Origin: Mucilaginibacter_A sp964244955 | GTDB lineage: Bacteria > Bacteroidota > Bacteroidia > Sphingobacteriales > Sphingobacteriaceae | DNA: 26,210 nt | Assembly (NCBI GenBank): GCA_964244955.1 | Contig: CAXTKQ010000048.1 | Coordinates: 1-26,210 of the forward strand | Direction of reading: 5' to 3' | Part shown: one piece after another, positions 7,731 to 14,820 of the stretch | How the letters are laid out: every line of letters starts with the position of its first letter | Numbering within the stretch: the stretch's first letter is position 1 | The notes under the pieces: generated by a model | The model's database searches: none | What the model saw: only the letters and a program-made list of their open reading frames with translations | Told to the model about the DNA's origin: nothing | Translations under genes and position numbers: made by a program

Positions 7731-7744
7731 ATGCTTCTTTTACC
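7731..7744 (-). repeat. iterated motif, full consensus
   Basis: ATGCTTCTTTTACC on the + strand; left member of the symmetrical pair, followed by GCCTAAAAATTGG (dyad complete). Confidence 0.85.
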
Positions 7745-7810
7745 GCCTAAAAATTGGCAAACATTTGGTTTTTGATTTTATTTAAATTTTACGAACACCA
7801 ATTTTTATAG

Positions 7811-7824
7811 GGTAAAAGAAGCAT
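7811..7824 (+). repeat. iterated motif, full consensus
   Basis: GGTAAAAGAAGCAT; right member of the symmetrical pair, preceded by CCAATTTTTATA (dyad complete). Confidence 0.85.
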
Positions 7825-7858
7825 TATATTTTTCTTGCATAAATTTAAACAAGCTTTT

Positions 7859-7891
7859 AATCCTGTAATCATTTTTAAAAATCCTGTAATC
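7859..7891 (+). repeat. direct repeat upstream of radA
   Basis: AATCCTGTAATC occurs at 7859-7870 and again at 7880-7891, a 21-bp period (two helical turns), ending 10 bp before the radA TTG. This could be an operator or part of a longer repeat unit; function unknown. Confidence 0.55.
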
Positions 7892-7901
7892 CCAATATAA
7901 A

Positions 7902-9311
7902 TTGGCTAAAACTAAAAGTGCCTATTTTTGCCAGAGCTGCGGCTTTGAAGCGCCTAAATGGTTGGGCAAATGTCCGCAATGCGGGCAATGGAACACGTTT
8001 GTAGAAGAAGTGATTGAGAAAGCAAACACGGCAGTTCCGGAGTGGAAACCAGCCACTACCAGTTTGCAGCGCGCCAACAAACCTGTCCCGGTTTCGGAAA
8101 TTGCTTTTACCGAAGAAGACCGGCTCATCACACCAGATAAAGAATTAAACCGTGTTTTAGGCGGAGGGATTGTTGGCGGTTCTTTGATTTTGTTGGGCGG
8201 CGAACCGGGAATCGGAAAATCAACCTTAATGCTGCAACTGGCTTTGATCATTCCGGGTTTAAAAGTGCTTTACGTTTCGGGCGAGGAAAGCGAGCGGCAA
8301 ATCAAAATGCGTTCTGAGCGGATCAGTGCTTCTTTTACCACTAAAATTAATAACCCGTTTGTGCTGGTAGAAACTTCTACCCAAAATATTTTTAAACAGA
8401 TAGAAGCGATCGAACCGGATTTGGTGATCATTGATTCGATACAAACCTTGCATTCGGCACATATCGAATCTACGCCGGGAAGCGTTTCGCAAGTGCGCGA
8501 ATGTACCGCCGAACTGATGCGTTTTGCCAAAGAAACTTCTACGCCGGTTTTCCTGATCGGCCACATTACGAAAGATGGCGCCATTGCCGGACCAAAAATT
8601 CTGGAACACATGGTGGATACCGTTTTGCAGTTTGAAGGCGACCGGCACCATGTTTACCGGATTTTGCGCACCATTAAAAACCGTTTTGGTTCTTCTTCCG
8701 AGTTGGGGATTTATGAGATGCAGGGCGAAGGTTTGCGCGAAGTTTCCAATCCGTCCGAAATCTTATTATCACAACGGGACGAAGCGTTGAGCGGCATCAC
8801 CATCTCCGCAACTTTGGAAGGAATGCGGCCCATGTTGATTGAAACCCAAGCTTTGGTAAGCCCTTCGCCTTATGGAACACCGCAACGTTCGGCCACTGGT
8901 TTTGACAACAAGCGGATGAACATGCTGCTGGCCGTTCTCGAAAAACGTTGTGGTTTCAGGCTGAGTGCGAAAGATGTTTTCCTGAATATTACCGGCGGAA
9001 TCCGTGTAGAAGACCCGGCAATTGATCTGGGTTTGGCGGCGGCCATTATTTCTTCGCAGGAAGATATCCCGGTTTCTTTTAAAACCTGTTTTGCCGGCGA
9101 GTTGGGTTTATCGGGAGAAATCCGTGCCGTAAACCGGGTAGAACAACGTATTGCCGAAGCACAAAAGTTAGGTTTTGAGCAGATTGTTATTTCGCGGTAC
9201 AACCTTCCCGCTGGCGGAAAAAATAAAAAAGCTTTGGATTTTTCGAGATATGATATTGAAGTAAAAGCCGTTAGCCGGATTGAAGAAGTTTTTCAGTTGC
9301 TTTTTGGCTGA
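7902..9311 (+). CDS. radA: DNA repair protein RadA
   Basis: RecA-like ATPase/helicase that helps branch migration in homologous recombination and repair. Length is 469 aa, normal for the family. The start is TTG at 7902 (MAKTKSAYFCQSCG), the usual RadA N-terminus, with no clear Shine-Dalgarno. The zinc finger is C10-x2-C13...C24-x2-C27. The Walker A is GEPGIGKS at about 100-107. The RadA-specific KNRFG motif is at 259-263. The C-terminal part (about 285-469) is the Lon-protease-like domain (GGIRVEDPAIDLGLAAAIISS), which lacks protease activity in this family. The coding sequence holds a 13/14 match to the iterated motif at 8336-8349. Downstream genes on the same strand are Uma2-like; a link between them is not implied. 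Confidence 0.97.
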   Translation: MAKTKSAYFCQSCGFEAPKWLGKCPQCGQWNTFVEEVIEKANTAVPEWKPATTSLQRANKPVPVSEIAFTEEDRLITPDKELNRVLGGGIVGGSLILLGGEPGIGKSTLMLQLALIIPGLKVLYVSGEESERQIKMRSERISASFTTKINNPFVLVETSTQNIFKQIEAIEPDLVIIDSIQTLHSAHIESTPGSVSQVRECTAELMRFAKETSTPVFLIGHITKDGAIAGPKILEHMVDTVLQFEGDRHHVYRILRTIKNRFGSSSELGIYEMQGEGLREVSNPSEILLSQRDEALSGITISATLEGMRPMLIETQALVSPSPYGTPQRSATGFDNKRMNMLLAVLEKRCGFRLSAKDVFLNITGGIRVEDPAIDLGLAAAIISSQEDIPVSFKTCFAGELGLSGEIRAVNRVEQRIAEAQKLGFEQIVISRYNLPAGGKNKKALDFSRYDIEVKAVSRIEEVFQLLFG

Positions 9312-9332
9312 GGAATACCTAAATTTATTAGT

Positions 9333-9346
9333 GATAAAAACAGTAT
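9333..9346 (+). repeat. iterated motif, ACAGTAT form, overlapping a possible start codon
   Basis: GATAAAAACAGTAT ends inside the ATG at 9345-9347, an alternative start of the first Uma2-family gene. Confidence 0.7.
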
Positions 9347-9350
9347 GTTT

Positions 9351-9953
9351 ATGGAAACACAGGAAATCATGCAATTGTCTGATCTCGACCTTTCAAAAAC
9401 TTATACCTACGCTGATTATTTGCAGTGGAAGTTTAAGGAGCGCATAGAGTTGATAAAAGGCAGGATTTTTAAAATGAGTCCGGCACCAAGTTCAAACCAC
9501 CAGCGTATTTCAAGAAAAATTTTGGTTGCTCTTGATAATTTCATGCATGGAAAGCCTTGTGAAGTATTTTATTCACCTTTTGATGTACGCCTTACCAAAA
9601 AATCAAAAAATAATCAAGATGTACAAACAGTTGTCCAGCCAGATATCTGTGTAATATGTGATCGCTCTAAAATTGATAAACGTGGCTGTATAGGCGCTCC
9701 TGATATTGTGGTAGAAATTATTTCTCCCGGAAATAACAAAACGGAGCTACAAAACAAGTACGAAGTTTACGAAGAAAACAGTGTGCAGGAATATTGGATT
9801 GTTTCTCCGCAAGACAAAACCTTTTTGAAGTACACTTTAAACCAGGACGGCGTTTACATAACTTCCAGATTATTATGTGCCGAAGAAGAAGTAACTACAC
9901 CAATTTTGCCTGGTTTTGTATTGAAGTTAGAAGATGTTTTCAAAGACAATTAA
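9351..9953 (+). CDS. Uma2 family (DUF820) restriction-endonuclease-fold protein, copy A
   Basis: Protein of 200 aa from the ATG at 9351; ATGs at 9345 and 9369 are also in frame. The family adopts the PD-(D/E)xK nuclease fold, but its substrate is not established. Visible conserved parts are IELIKGRIFKMSPAPSS near the N-terminus, VVQPDICV (metal-binding Asp), GAPDIVVEIISPGNNKTELQNKYEVYEE (Glu and Lys of the active site) and VQEYWIVSPQDKTFLKY. It is about 78% identical, without gaps over 194 positions, to the next gene, so this is a tandem duplication. A 41-bp stretch around 9455-9495 is identical in both. The paralogue comparison favours 9351, because METQEIM aligns with IETLPIM upstream of copy B. 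Confidence 0.88.
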   Translation: METQEIMQLSDLDLSKTYTYADYLQWKFKERIELIKGRIFKMSPAPSSNHQRISRKILVALDNFMHGKPCEVFYSPFDVRLTKKSKNNQDVQTVVQPDICVICDRSKIDKRGCIGAPDIVVEIISPGNNKTELQNKYEVYEENSVQEYWIVSPQDKTFLKYTLNQDGVYITSRLLCAEEEVTTPILPGFVLKLEDVFKDN

Positions 9954-10017
9954 CAATCAGTTTTATTGTAATACCGGAAGTAATTAAATTTAAAGCTTTA
10001 TTGAAACTCTGCCTATT

Positions 10018-10602
10018 ATGCATTTATCAGACCTTGATCTTTCAAAAACTTATACTTATGCCGATTATTTACAGTGGAAGTTTGATGAGCGAATTGAATT
10101 AATAAAAGGCAGGATTTTTAAAATGAGTCCGGCACCAAGTTCCTACCATCAGGAAATAGCTGCAGAGATAACCAGGGTTTTTGCAAATTATTTAAAAGGG
10201 AAAACGTGTAAAGTTTATCCTGCTCCTTTTGACGTTCGGCTTACTAAAAAATTATTGATGGACGAAGATGTAACTACAGTTGTACAACCTGATATTTGTG
10301 TGGTTTGCGACCGAAGTAAAATTGACAAGAGTGGTTGTATTGGTGCACCGGACATTGTTGTAGAAATCCTTTCTCCAGGCAATAACAAAACAGAGTTGCA
10401 AAATAAATATGATGTTTATGAAGAAAATGGTGTGCAAGAATATTGGATTGTTTCCCCTCAACAAAAAACCTTTTTAAAATATGTTTTGAACCAGGACGGC
10501 GTTTACGTAGCTTCAAAACTATTACCTTCAAACGCTGAAGTTACTACACCAATACTACCAGGTTTTATATTAAAATTGGAAGATGTATTTGCAGATGATT
10601 AA
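10018..10602 (+). CDS. Uma2 family (DUF820) restriction-endonuclease-fold protein, copy B
   Basis: Protein of 194 aa, tandem paralogue of the preceding gene, 64 bp downstream on the same strand. The PD-(D/E)xK-type residues appear as Asp92 (VVQPDICV), Glu116 (APDIVVEILSP) and Lys130 (ELQNKYDVYEE). My hand alignment to copy A shows about 43 differences in 194 residues, concentrated in residues 43-86, while the N-terminal and catalytic blocks are almost unchanged. Reading frame similarity continues upstream of the ATG (IETLPI versus METQEI), with ATT at 10000 where copy A has ATG. Copy B may therefore have lost the ancestral start and now begin at the internal Met. Role unknown. Confidence 0.88.
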   Translation: MHLSDLDLSKTYTYADYLQWKFDERIELIKGRIFKMSPAPSSYHQEIAAEITRVFANYLKGKTCKVYPAPFDVRLTKKLLMDEDVTTVVQPDICVVCDRSKIDKSGCIGAPDIVVEILSPGNNKTELQNKYDVYEENGVQEYWIVSPQQKTFLKYVLNQDGVYVASKLLPSNAEVTTPILPGFILKLEDVFADD

Positions 10603-10675
10603 GTCAACTGCTTTTATCTTAATCAAAACCTTCTGTTTTCTTAAAGGTTAATGCTTTAGATTGATTTTAAAACTT

Positions 10676-11164
10676 ATGAAAAAAATATTCTTCTCCATAG
10701 CCGTTCTTTTTAGCGCTTTAACGGTTTCGGCACAGCAAGGAGCGATGCAGCCTCAAGGAAGCGCATCCAGTATATCACCAAAAGGAAAAGTTTACGGTGA
10801 AAAAGTAGATGTAAAAACAGTACACCCCATCGGCGATTTGAATGTTTATTTCGGGCGCCGCACTTCAGTTACCACCACCATTATTGCAAAAGTAACCGAC
10901 GTAGATAAAAGCGGCGACTTTTTTTACGTGAAAGACAACAAAGGCCGGCCGGTAACTGTCCGCTTTAAAAATGCCGGTTCTAAAATTCCGCAAGATGTAA
11001 AAGGCAAAACAGTGCTGATTGACGGCGTGATTTCTAAAAACTTTATCGCCAACAACAAACAGCATTATGCCGGATCAAACGAAGGCATGGATAAAAACGA
11101 CGAAAAAAAGAACAATGCCGGAACTTATGAAATGGCCGCACGCGGTGTGCAGTTAATGAATTAA
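10676..11164 (+). CDS. secreted DUF4920-like protein
   Basis: Protein of 162 aa starting at the ATG at 10676 (MKKIFFSIAVLFSALTVSAQQ), a good signal peptide with cleavage near VSA/QQ. A TTG 15 bp upstream is possible but unnecessary. The mature part has GKVYGEKVDVKTVHPIGDLNVYF, then IIAKVTDVDKSGDFFYVKDNKGRPVTVRFKNAGSKIP, then a beta-rich VKGKTVLIDGVISK block. This order resembles the DUF4920 family of small OB-fold-like secreted proteins. The Cys/Trp cluster I recall for that family is not present; TDVDKSGDFF stands there instead. No function is known. The last third is rich in N, K and D. It ends just before a bidirectional terminator. Confidence 0.7.
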   Translation: MKKIFFSIAVLFSALTVSAQQGAMQPQGSASSISPKGKVYGEKVDVKTVHPIGDLNVYFGRRTSVTTTIIAKVTDVDKSGDFFYVKDNKGRPVTVRFKNAGSKIPQDVKGKTVLIDGVISKNFIANNKQHYAGSNEGMDKNDEKKNNAGTYEMAARGVQLMN

Positions 11165-11166
11165 CG

Positions 11167-11180
11167 ATACTGTTTTTACC
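11167..11180 (-). repeat. iterated motif, ACAGTAT form, left side of terminator
   Basis: ATACTGTTTTTACC on the + strand, 3 bp after the DUF4920-like stop. It pairs across the terminator with the GAAGCAT form at 11228-11241. Confidence 0.75.
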
Positions 11181-11184
11181 CATA

Positions 11185-11224
11185 GAAAAAACCACGTCTG
11201 CTTTAAGTAGGCGTGGTTTTTTTT
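11185..11224. terminator. bidirectional intrinsic terminator
   Basis: A 13-bp stem (11189-11201 with 11207-11219, two G-T wobbles, loop TTTAA) has an A-tract on the left and a T-tract of 9 on the right. It lies between convergent genes (DUF4920-like + and methyltransferase -), so it can serve both. Confidence 0.88.
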
Positions 11225-11227
11225 ATG

Positions 11228-11241
11228 GGTAAAAGAAGCAT
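11228..11241 (+). repeat. iterated motif, full consensus, right side of terminator
   Basis: GGTAAAAGAAGCAT. ATGGGTAAAA here mirrors TTTTACCCAT at the left side, so the two motif copies extend the terminator palindrome to 75 bp (11167-11241). Confidence 0.85.
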
Positions 11242-11273
11242 TGGTTTCAATTAAGAGAACCAGAAAATCAAAA

Positions 11274-11849
11274 TTATTTCTTACTTGCAATGATGATTCC
11301 GGTAGCCCAACATAATTTTGTAAGCGTTATATCAGTACGGTTATCTAAATCTGCAATCAGTTTTAATGCTTTTTCCTGATGCCCGTCCGGCCAGTTCGGT
11401 TGCGGCAACATATCATCTAAAATATAAAGCCCGCCCGGTTTTAGCAAGGCCAATGCTTCTTTTAGCATTAAGTATTTGCCATGCCAGGTATCGGCAAAAA
11501 TAAAATCGTACTTTAGGTTTTGGTTGTGGCCGAGCCATTCGCCGGCATCGGCACAAATTAAATCAAGGCGGTTATCGGATAAATATTCTTTAGCGATATT
11601 TAAAAAACGGGCATTATTATCTACAGAAATTAAGGTAGAAGTGCTGTCCATTCCGTCCAAAATCCAAGCCGTAGATAAACCTGTTCCCGTTCCTAATTCC
11701 AAAAACTTTCCGTCCAGTTTTGAAGCCGCCAAAGTTTTCAGCAGCGAACAAGTCAGCGGATCAGAAGCCATGGTAAAACCGGATTGTTTGGTAGCTTCGT
11801 CTATTTCAAAATAGGCTTTAGGGAAATTTTGGGTGATTGCTTCTGTCAT
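11274..11849 (-). CDS. class I SAM-dependent methyltransferase (O-methyltransferase-like)
   Basis: Protein of 191 aa with a Rossmann-type methyltransferase core. Motif I for S-adenosylmethionine binding is ELGTGTGLSTAW at about 51-62. The acidic residue ending strand 2 is in ISVDNNARF. DLICADAGEW and DFIFADTWHGKY provide the later motifs, and LLKPGGLYILDDMLPQPNWPDGHQ is the post-core strand typical of caffeoyl-CoA/catechol O-methyltransferase-like proteins. The substrate cannot be told. Its gene lies 42 bp upstream of carB on the same strand reading direction, but it is transcribed after carB, so carB and this gene could form one transcript. The coding sequence includes an exact iterated-motif core at 11453-11466, reading LKEAL. 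Confidence 0.85.
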   Translation of the reverse strand: MTEAITQNFPKAYFEIDEATKQSGFTMASDPLTCSLLKTLAASKLDGKFLELGTGTGLSTAWILDGMDSTSTLISVDNNARFLNIAKEYLSDNRLDLICADAGEWLGHNQNLKYDFIFADTWHGKYLMLKEALALLKPGGLYILDDMLPQPNWPDGHQEKALKLIADLDNRTDITLTKLCWATGIIIASKK

Positions 11850-11875
11850 TTTAACTATTTCACTAAAAATATACC

Positions 11876-11889
11876 GATAAAAGAAGCAT
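11876..11889 (+). repeat. iterated motif abutting the carB stop
   Basis: GATAAAAGAAGCAT, exact core, ending 2 bp outside the carB stop codon (11892-11894) in the 42-bp gap to the methyltransferase gene. Confidence 0.85.
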
Positions 11890-11891
11890 CC

Positions 11892-14708
11892 CTATTTGCT
11901 CAAATACATTGATTTTTCTTTGTACAGATGCCGGAAATACGGGTCTTCCAAATCGCGGATAAAACGGATCGCTTCCCCGGTGGATTTCATTTCAGGCCCT
12001 AATTCTTTGTTCACTTCCGGGAACTTATCAAAAGAGAAAACAGGTTCTTTAATGGCGTAACCTTGCAGTTTCCGTTCAATCGTAAAATCTTTAAGCATGT
12101 TGGCGCCCAACATAATTTTAGCGGCAATGTTAATATAAGGCACATCATAAGCTTTTGCGATGAACGGAACCGTTCGCGAAGCACGCGGATTGGCTTCGAT
12201 CACATAAACTTCTTCGTTTTTTATGGCGAATTGGATGTTCAACAAACCGCAAACATTCAAAGCTTTAGAAATTTTAACCGTGTGTTCTTCCATTTGCCGG
12301 ATCACATTTTCAGACAAATTAAACGGAGGCAAAACAGCACTTGAATCGCCAGAATGAATTCCTGCAGGTTCAATGTGTTCCATCAAACCGATGATATGCA
12401 CATCTTCGCCATCGCCAATCGAATCAGATTCGGCTTCTTCGGCACGATCCAAAAAATGATCAATTAAAACACGGTTCCCGGGAAGGTTTTTTAAGAGATT
12501 TACGACAGCTTTTTCCAAGTCTTCATCATTGATAACAATACTCATGCCTTGTCCGCCAAGCACATAACTTGGCCGAACCAACACCGGATAACTAACCTGG
12601 TGCGCTACAACCAATGCTTCTTCCGCACTTTCGGCAACGCCATATCTTGGATAAGGGATTCCCAATTCTTTCAACAGATCAGAAAAACGGCCGCGGTCTT
12701 CGGCAATATCCATGTTGTCATAACTCGTTCCGATAATTTTGATACCATGTTCGTGCAGCTTTTCGGCCATTTTTAAAGCCGTTTGCCCGCCCAACTGAAC
12801 GATTACACCTTCCGGTTTTTCCAAGTCAATAATTTCGCGGACGTGTTCCCAAAAAACCGGCTCGAAGTACAGCTTATCTGCCATGTTAAAATCGGTAGAA
12901 ACAGTTTCCGGGTTGCAATTGATCATGATAGATTCAAAACCGCATTCTTTTGCAGCCAGCAAACCGTGTACACAACTGTAATCAAACTCAATTCCCTGGC
13001 CGATCCGATTCGGACCGGAACCTAAAACAATAATTTTTTTCTTATCGGAAACAACAGATTCATTTTCGCCTTCATAAGTAGAATAGTAATAAGGCGTTTT
13101 GGCCTGAAACTCTGCCGCACAAGTATCTACCATTTTGTAAACGCGGTGCAAACCCAATTCTTTACGGCGCTGGTAAACATCTTCTTCGCTTACATGCTGC
13201 AAAATGTAGGCAATTTGCGCATCCGAAAAGCCTTTTTGTTTTAGGGTGAAGAAGAAATCTTTCGGAATATTATTTAAAGAGTACCGGCGAAGTTCGATTT
13301 CCAAGTTCACCACTTCCTGAATCTGGTTTAAAAACCAGCGGTCTATTTTAGTTACTTTACGAACAGATTCTATCGGCACGCCCAAACTCAACGCATCATA
13401 AACATGGAACAACCGATCCCAACTTGGATGCTCCAAACTGTACATAATTTCTTCCAAATTGCGGCTTTGCCGGCCATCGGCACCTAAACCTGCACGACCA
13501 ATCTCCAAACTCTGACAAGCTTTCTGCAACGCTTCAATAAAGCTGCGGCCAATGCCCATCACTTCGCCTACCGATTTCATTTGCAAGCCCAACTCACGGT
13601 TGGCACCTTTAAATTTATCAAAGTTCCAACGCGGGATTTTAACGATGACGTAATCTAAAGTTGGCTCAAAGTAAGCAGAAGTTGTTTTGGTAATCTGGTT
13701 TTGCAGTTCGTCCAAGTTAAAACCGATAGCTAATTTAGCCGCAATTTTAGCGATTGGATAACCGGTTGCTTTGGAAGCTAAGGCTGAGGAACGGGAAACG
13801 CGCGGGTTGATTTCAATCGCAATAATATCATCATTGGTCGGGTTGACCGAAAACTGAACGTTGCAACCACCCGCAAAATTGCCAATGGCACGCACCATTT
13901 TGATGGCCTGGTCGCGCATGGATTGGTAAGCGCGGTCGCTCAAAGTCATGGCCGGCGCAACAGTGATCGAATCTCCGGTGTGGATGCCCATCGGGTCGAA
14001 GTTTTCAATCGAACAAATGATGATAACGTTATCGTTGTTGTCGCGCAGCAGTTCCAGCTCAAATTCTTTCCAGCCGATAACCGCTTGTTCAACTAAAACT
14101 TCATGCGTGGGCGATGCTTGCAAACCACGGCTCAAAGCCGCATCAAACTGTTCTTTTTTATGAACGAAACCGCCGCCGCTTCCGCCCAACGTATAACTGG
14201 GCCGGATTACTAACGGGAAACCAATTTGTTGTGCGGCTTCTTTTCCTTCCAAAAAGGAATTGGCGATTTTAGAAGGCGCCACGCCAATGCCAATCTCCAC
14301 CATCAACTGCCGGAACTCTTCGCGGTTCTCTGTTTTTTCGATGGCCGCAATATCAACCCCAATAATTTTTACGCCGTACTTTTGCCAGATACCGCGTTCT
14401 TCGGCTTCTTTGCACAGGTTTAAAGCCGTTTGTCCGCCCATGGTTGGCAGCACGGCATCTATTTTTCGTTCCTGTAAAATGATTTCCAGGCTATCGCAGT
14501 TTAAGGGCAGCAGGTAAACATGATCGGCGATGACTTTATCCGTCATAATCGTTGCCGGGTTGCTGTTGATGATGGAAACTTCAATCCCTTCATCTTTTAA
14601 AGACAAAGAAGCCTGCGAACCGGCATAATCAAACTCGCAAGCCTGGCCGATCACAATTGGGCCGGAACCGATAATTAAAACAGAATTGATGGAAGTGTTT
14701 TTGGGCAT
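11892..14708 (-). CDS. carB: carbamoyl-phosphate synthase large subunit lacking the allosteric domain
   Basis: Makes carbamoyl phosphate from bicarbonate, ammonia (delivered by CarA) and two ATP, for pyrimidine and arginine synthesis. Length is 938 aa, against 1073 in E. coli. The N-terminal carboxyphosphate ATP-grasp half (MPKNTSINSVLIIGSGPIVIGQ..., RPSYTLGGSGGGF) is present. So are the oligomerisation region (about 400-550) and the second ATP-grasp half (IIVLGSGPNRIGQGIEFDY, RPSYVLGGQGMSIV, VIEANPRASRTVPF). The protein ends soon after GPEMKSTGEAIRF, at about the E. coli domain boundary near residue 936. The UMP/ornithine-sensing MGS-type domain is therefore missing. It ends with a normal stop and no disrupted remainder follows, so this looks like a natural short form. 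I recall similar lengths in some Bacteroidota. carA is not in the window. Confidence 0.96.
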   Translation of the reverse strand: MPKNTSINSVLIIGSGPIVIGQACEFDYAGSQASLSLKDEGIEVSIINSNPATIMTDKVIADHVYLLPLNCDSLEIILQERKIDAVLPTMGGQTALNLCKEAEERGIWQKYGVKIIGVDIAAIEKTENREEFRQLMVEIGIGVAPSKIANSFLEGKEAAQQIGFPLVIRPSYTLGGSGGGFVHKKEQFDAALSRGLQASPTHEVLVEQAVIGWKEFELELLRDNNDNVIIICSIENFDPMGIHTGDSITVAPAMTLSDRAYQSMRDQAIKMVRAIGNFAGGCNVQFSVNPTNDDIIAIEINPRVSRSSALASKATGYPIAKIAAKLAIGFNLDELQNQITKTTSAYFEPTLDYVIVKIPRWNFDKFKGANRELGLQMKSVGEVMGIGRSFIEALQKACQSLEIGRAGLGADGRQSRNLEEIMYSLEHPSWDRLFHVYDALSLGVPIESVRKVTKIDRWFLNQIQEVVNLEIELRRYSLNNIPKDFFFTLKQKGFSDAQIAYILQHVSEEDVYQRRKELGLHRVYKMVDTCAAEFQAKTPYYYSTYEGENESVVSDKKKIIVLGSGPNRIGQGIEFDYSCVHGLLAAKECGFESIMINCNPETVSTDFNMADKLYFEPVFWEHVREIIDLEKPEGVIVQLGGQTALKMAEKLHEHGIKIIGTSYDNMDIAEDRGRFSDLLKELGIPYPRYGVAESAEEALVVAHQVSYPVLVRPSYVLGGQGMSIVINDEDLEKAVVNLLKNLPGNRVLIDHFLDRAEEAESDSIGDGEDVHIIGLMEHIEPAGIHSGDSSAVLPPFNLSENVIRQMEEHTVKISKALNVCGLLNIQFAIKNEEVYVIEANPRASRTVPFIAKAYDVPYINIAAKIMLGANMLKDFTIERKLQGYAIKEPVFSFDKFPEVNKELGPEMKSTGEAIRFIRDLEDPYFRHLYKEKSMYLSK

Positions 14709-14709
14709 T

Positions 14710-14723
14710 ATGCTTTTTTTACG
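14710..14723 (-). repeat. degenerate iterated motif next to the carB start
   Basis: ATGCTTTTTTTACG on the + strand, two mismatches from consensus, 1 bp upstream of the carB ATG. On the carB strand it gives a purine-rich AAAAAAAG leader, so it may simply be a translation leader. Confidence 0.4.
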
Positions 14724-14773
14724 GGTATAATTTAAGCGCCGAGCCAGAATTTTCCTTGCTAATGGACAGGAAA

Positions 14774-14795
14774 ATCCCGACTTGTTTGTCGGGAT
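14774..14795 (-). terminator. hairpin terminator after the TonB-C/YwqK gene
   Basis: Perfect 8-bp stem ATCCCGAC/GTCGGGAT with a 6-base loop. In - strand direction it is followed by TTTTCC. It lies 26 bp downstream of the stop of the TonB-C gene and upstream of carB, so it probably separates the two transcripts. Confidence 0.65.
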
Positions 14796-14820
14796 GTAAA
14801 GGTAGTTTTTTTGACGGGTT

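Larger units (their letters stand above)
7704..7850. repeat. 147-bp symmetrical inverted repeat built around two motif copies
   Basis: Outer ends GTTTAAATTT (7704-7713) and AAATTTAAAC (7841-7850) are exact reverse complements. Inner motif copies at 7731-7744 (-) and 7811-7824 (+) are exact reverse complements. CCTAAAAATTGG and CCAATTTTTATAGG continue the symmetry inward. The spacers between outer and inner blocks are 17 and 16 bp. This layout looks like a small palindromic mobile or structural element, but no transposase or target duplication is seen. Confidence 0.7.
7536..7901. other. 366-bp gene-free region between rng and radA
   Basis: No gene is visible. In order it holds the rng terminator (7555-7610), one ACAGTAT-form motif (7613-7626), the 147-bp symmetrical repeat (7704-7850) with a motif copy on each side of its centre, and a 12-bp direct repeat just before radA (7859-7891). 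No convincing TAnnTTTG promoter for radA was found. Confidence 0.75.

Noticed and set aside
9794..10102. Open frame bridging the two Uma2 genes
   Set aside because: It overlaps both genes in another frame and shows no domain or composition of a real protein.
7902..10602. Defence island formed by radA and Uma2 genes
   Set aside because: RadA is housekeeping and Uma2 proteins have no proven defence role; no other defence gene, toxin or mobile signature is nearby.
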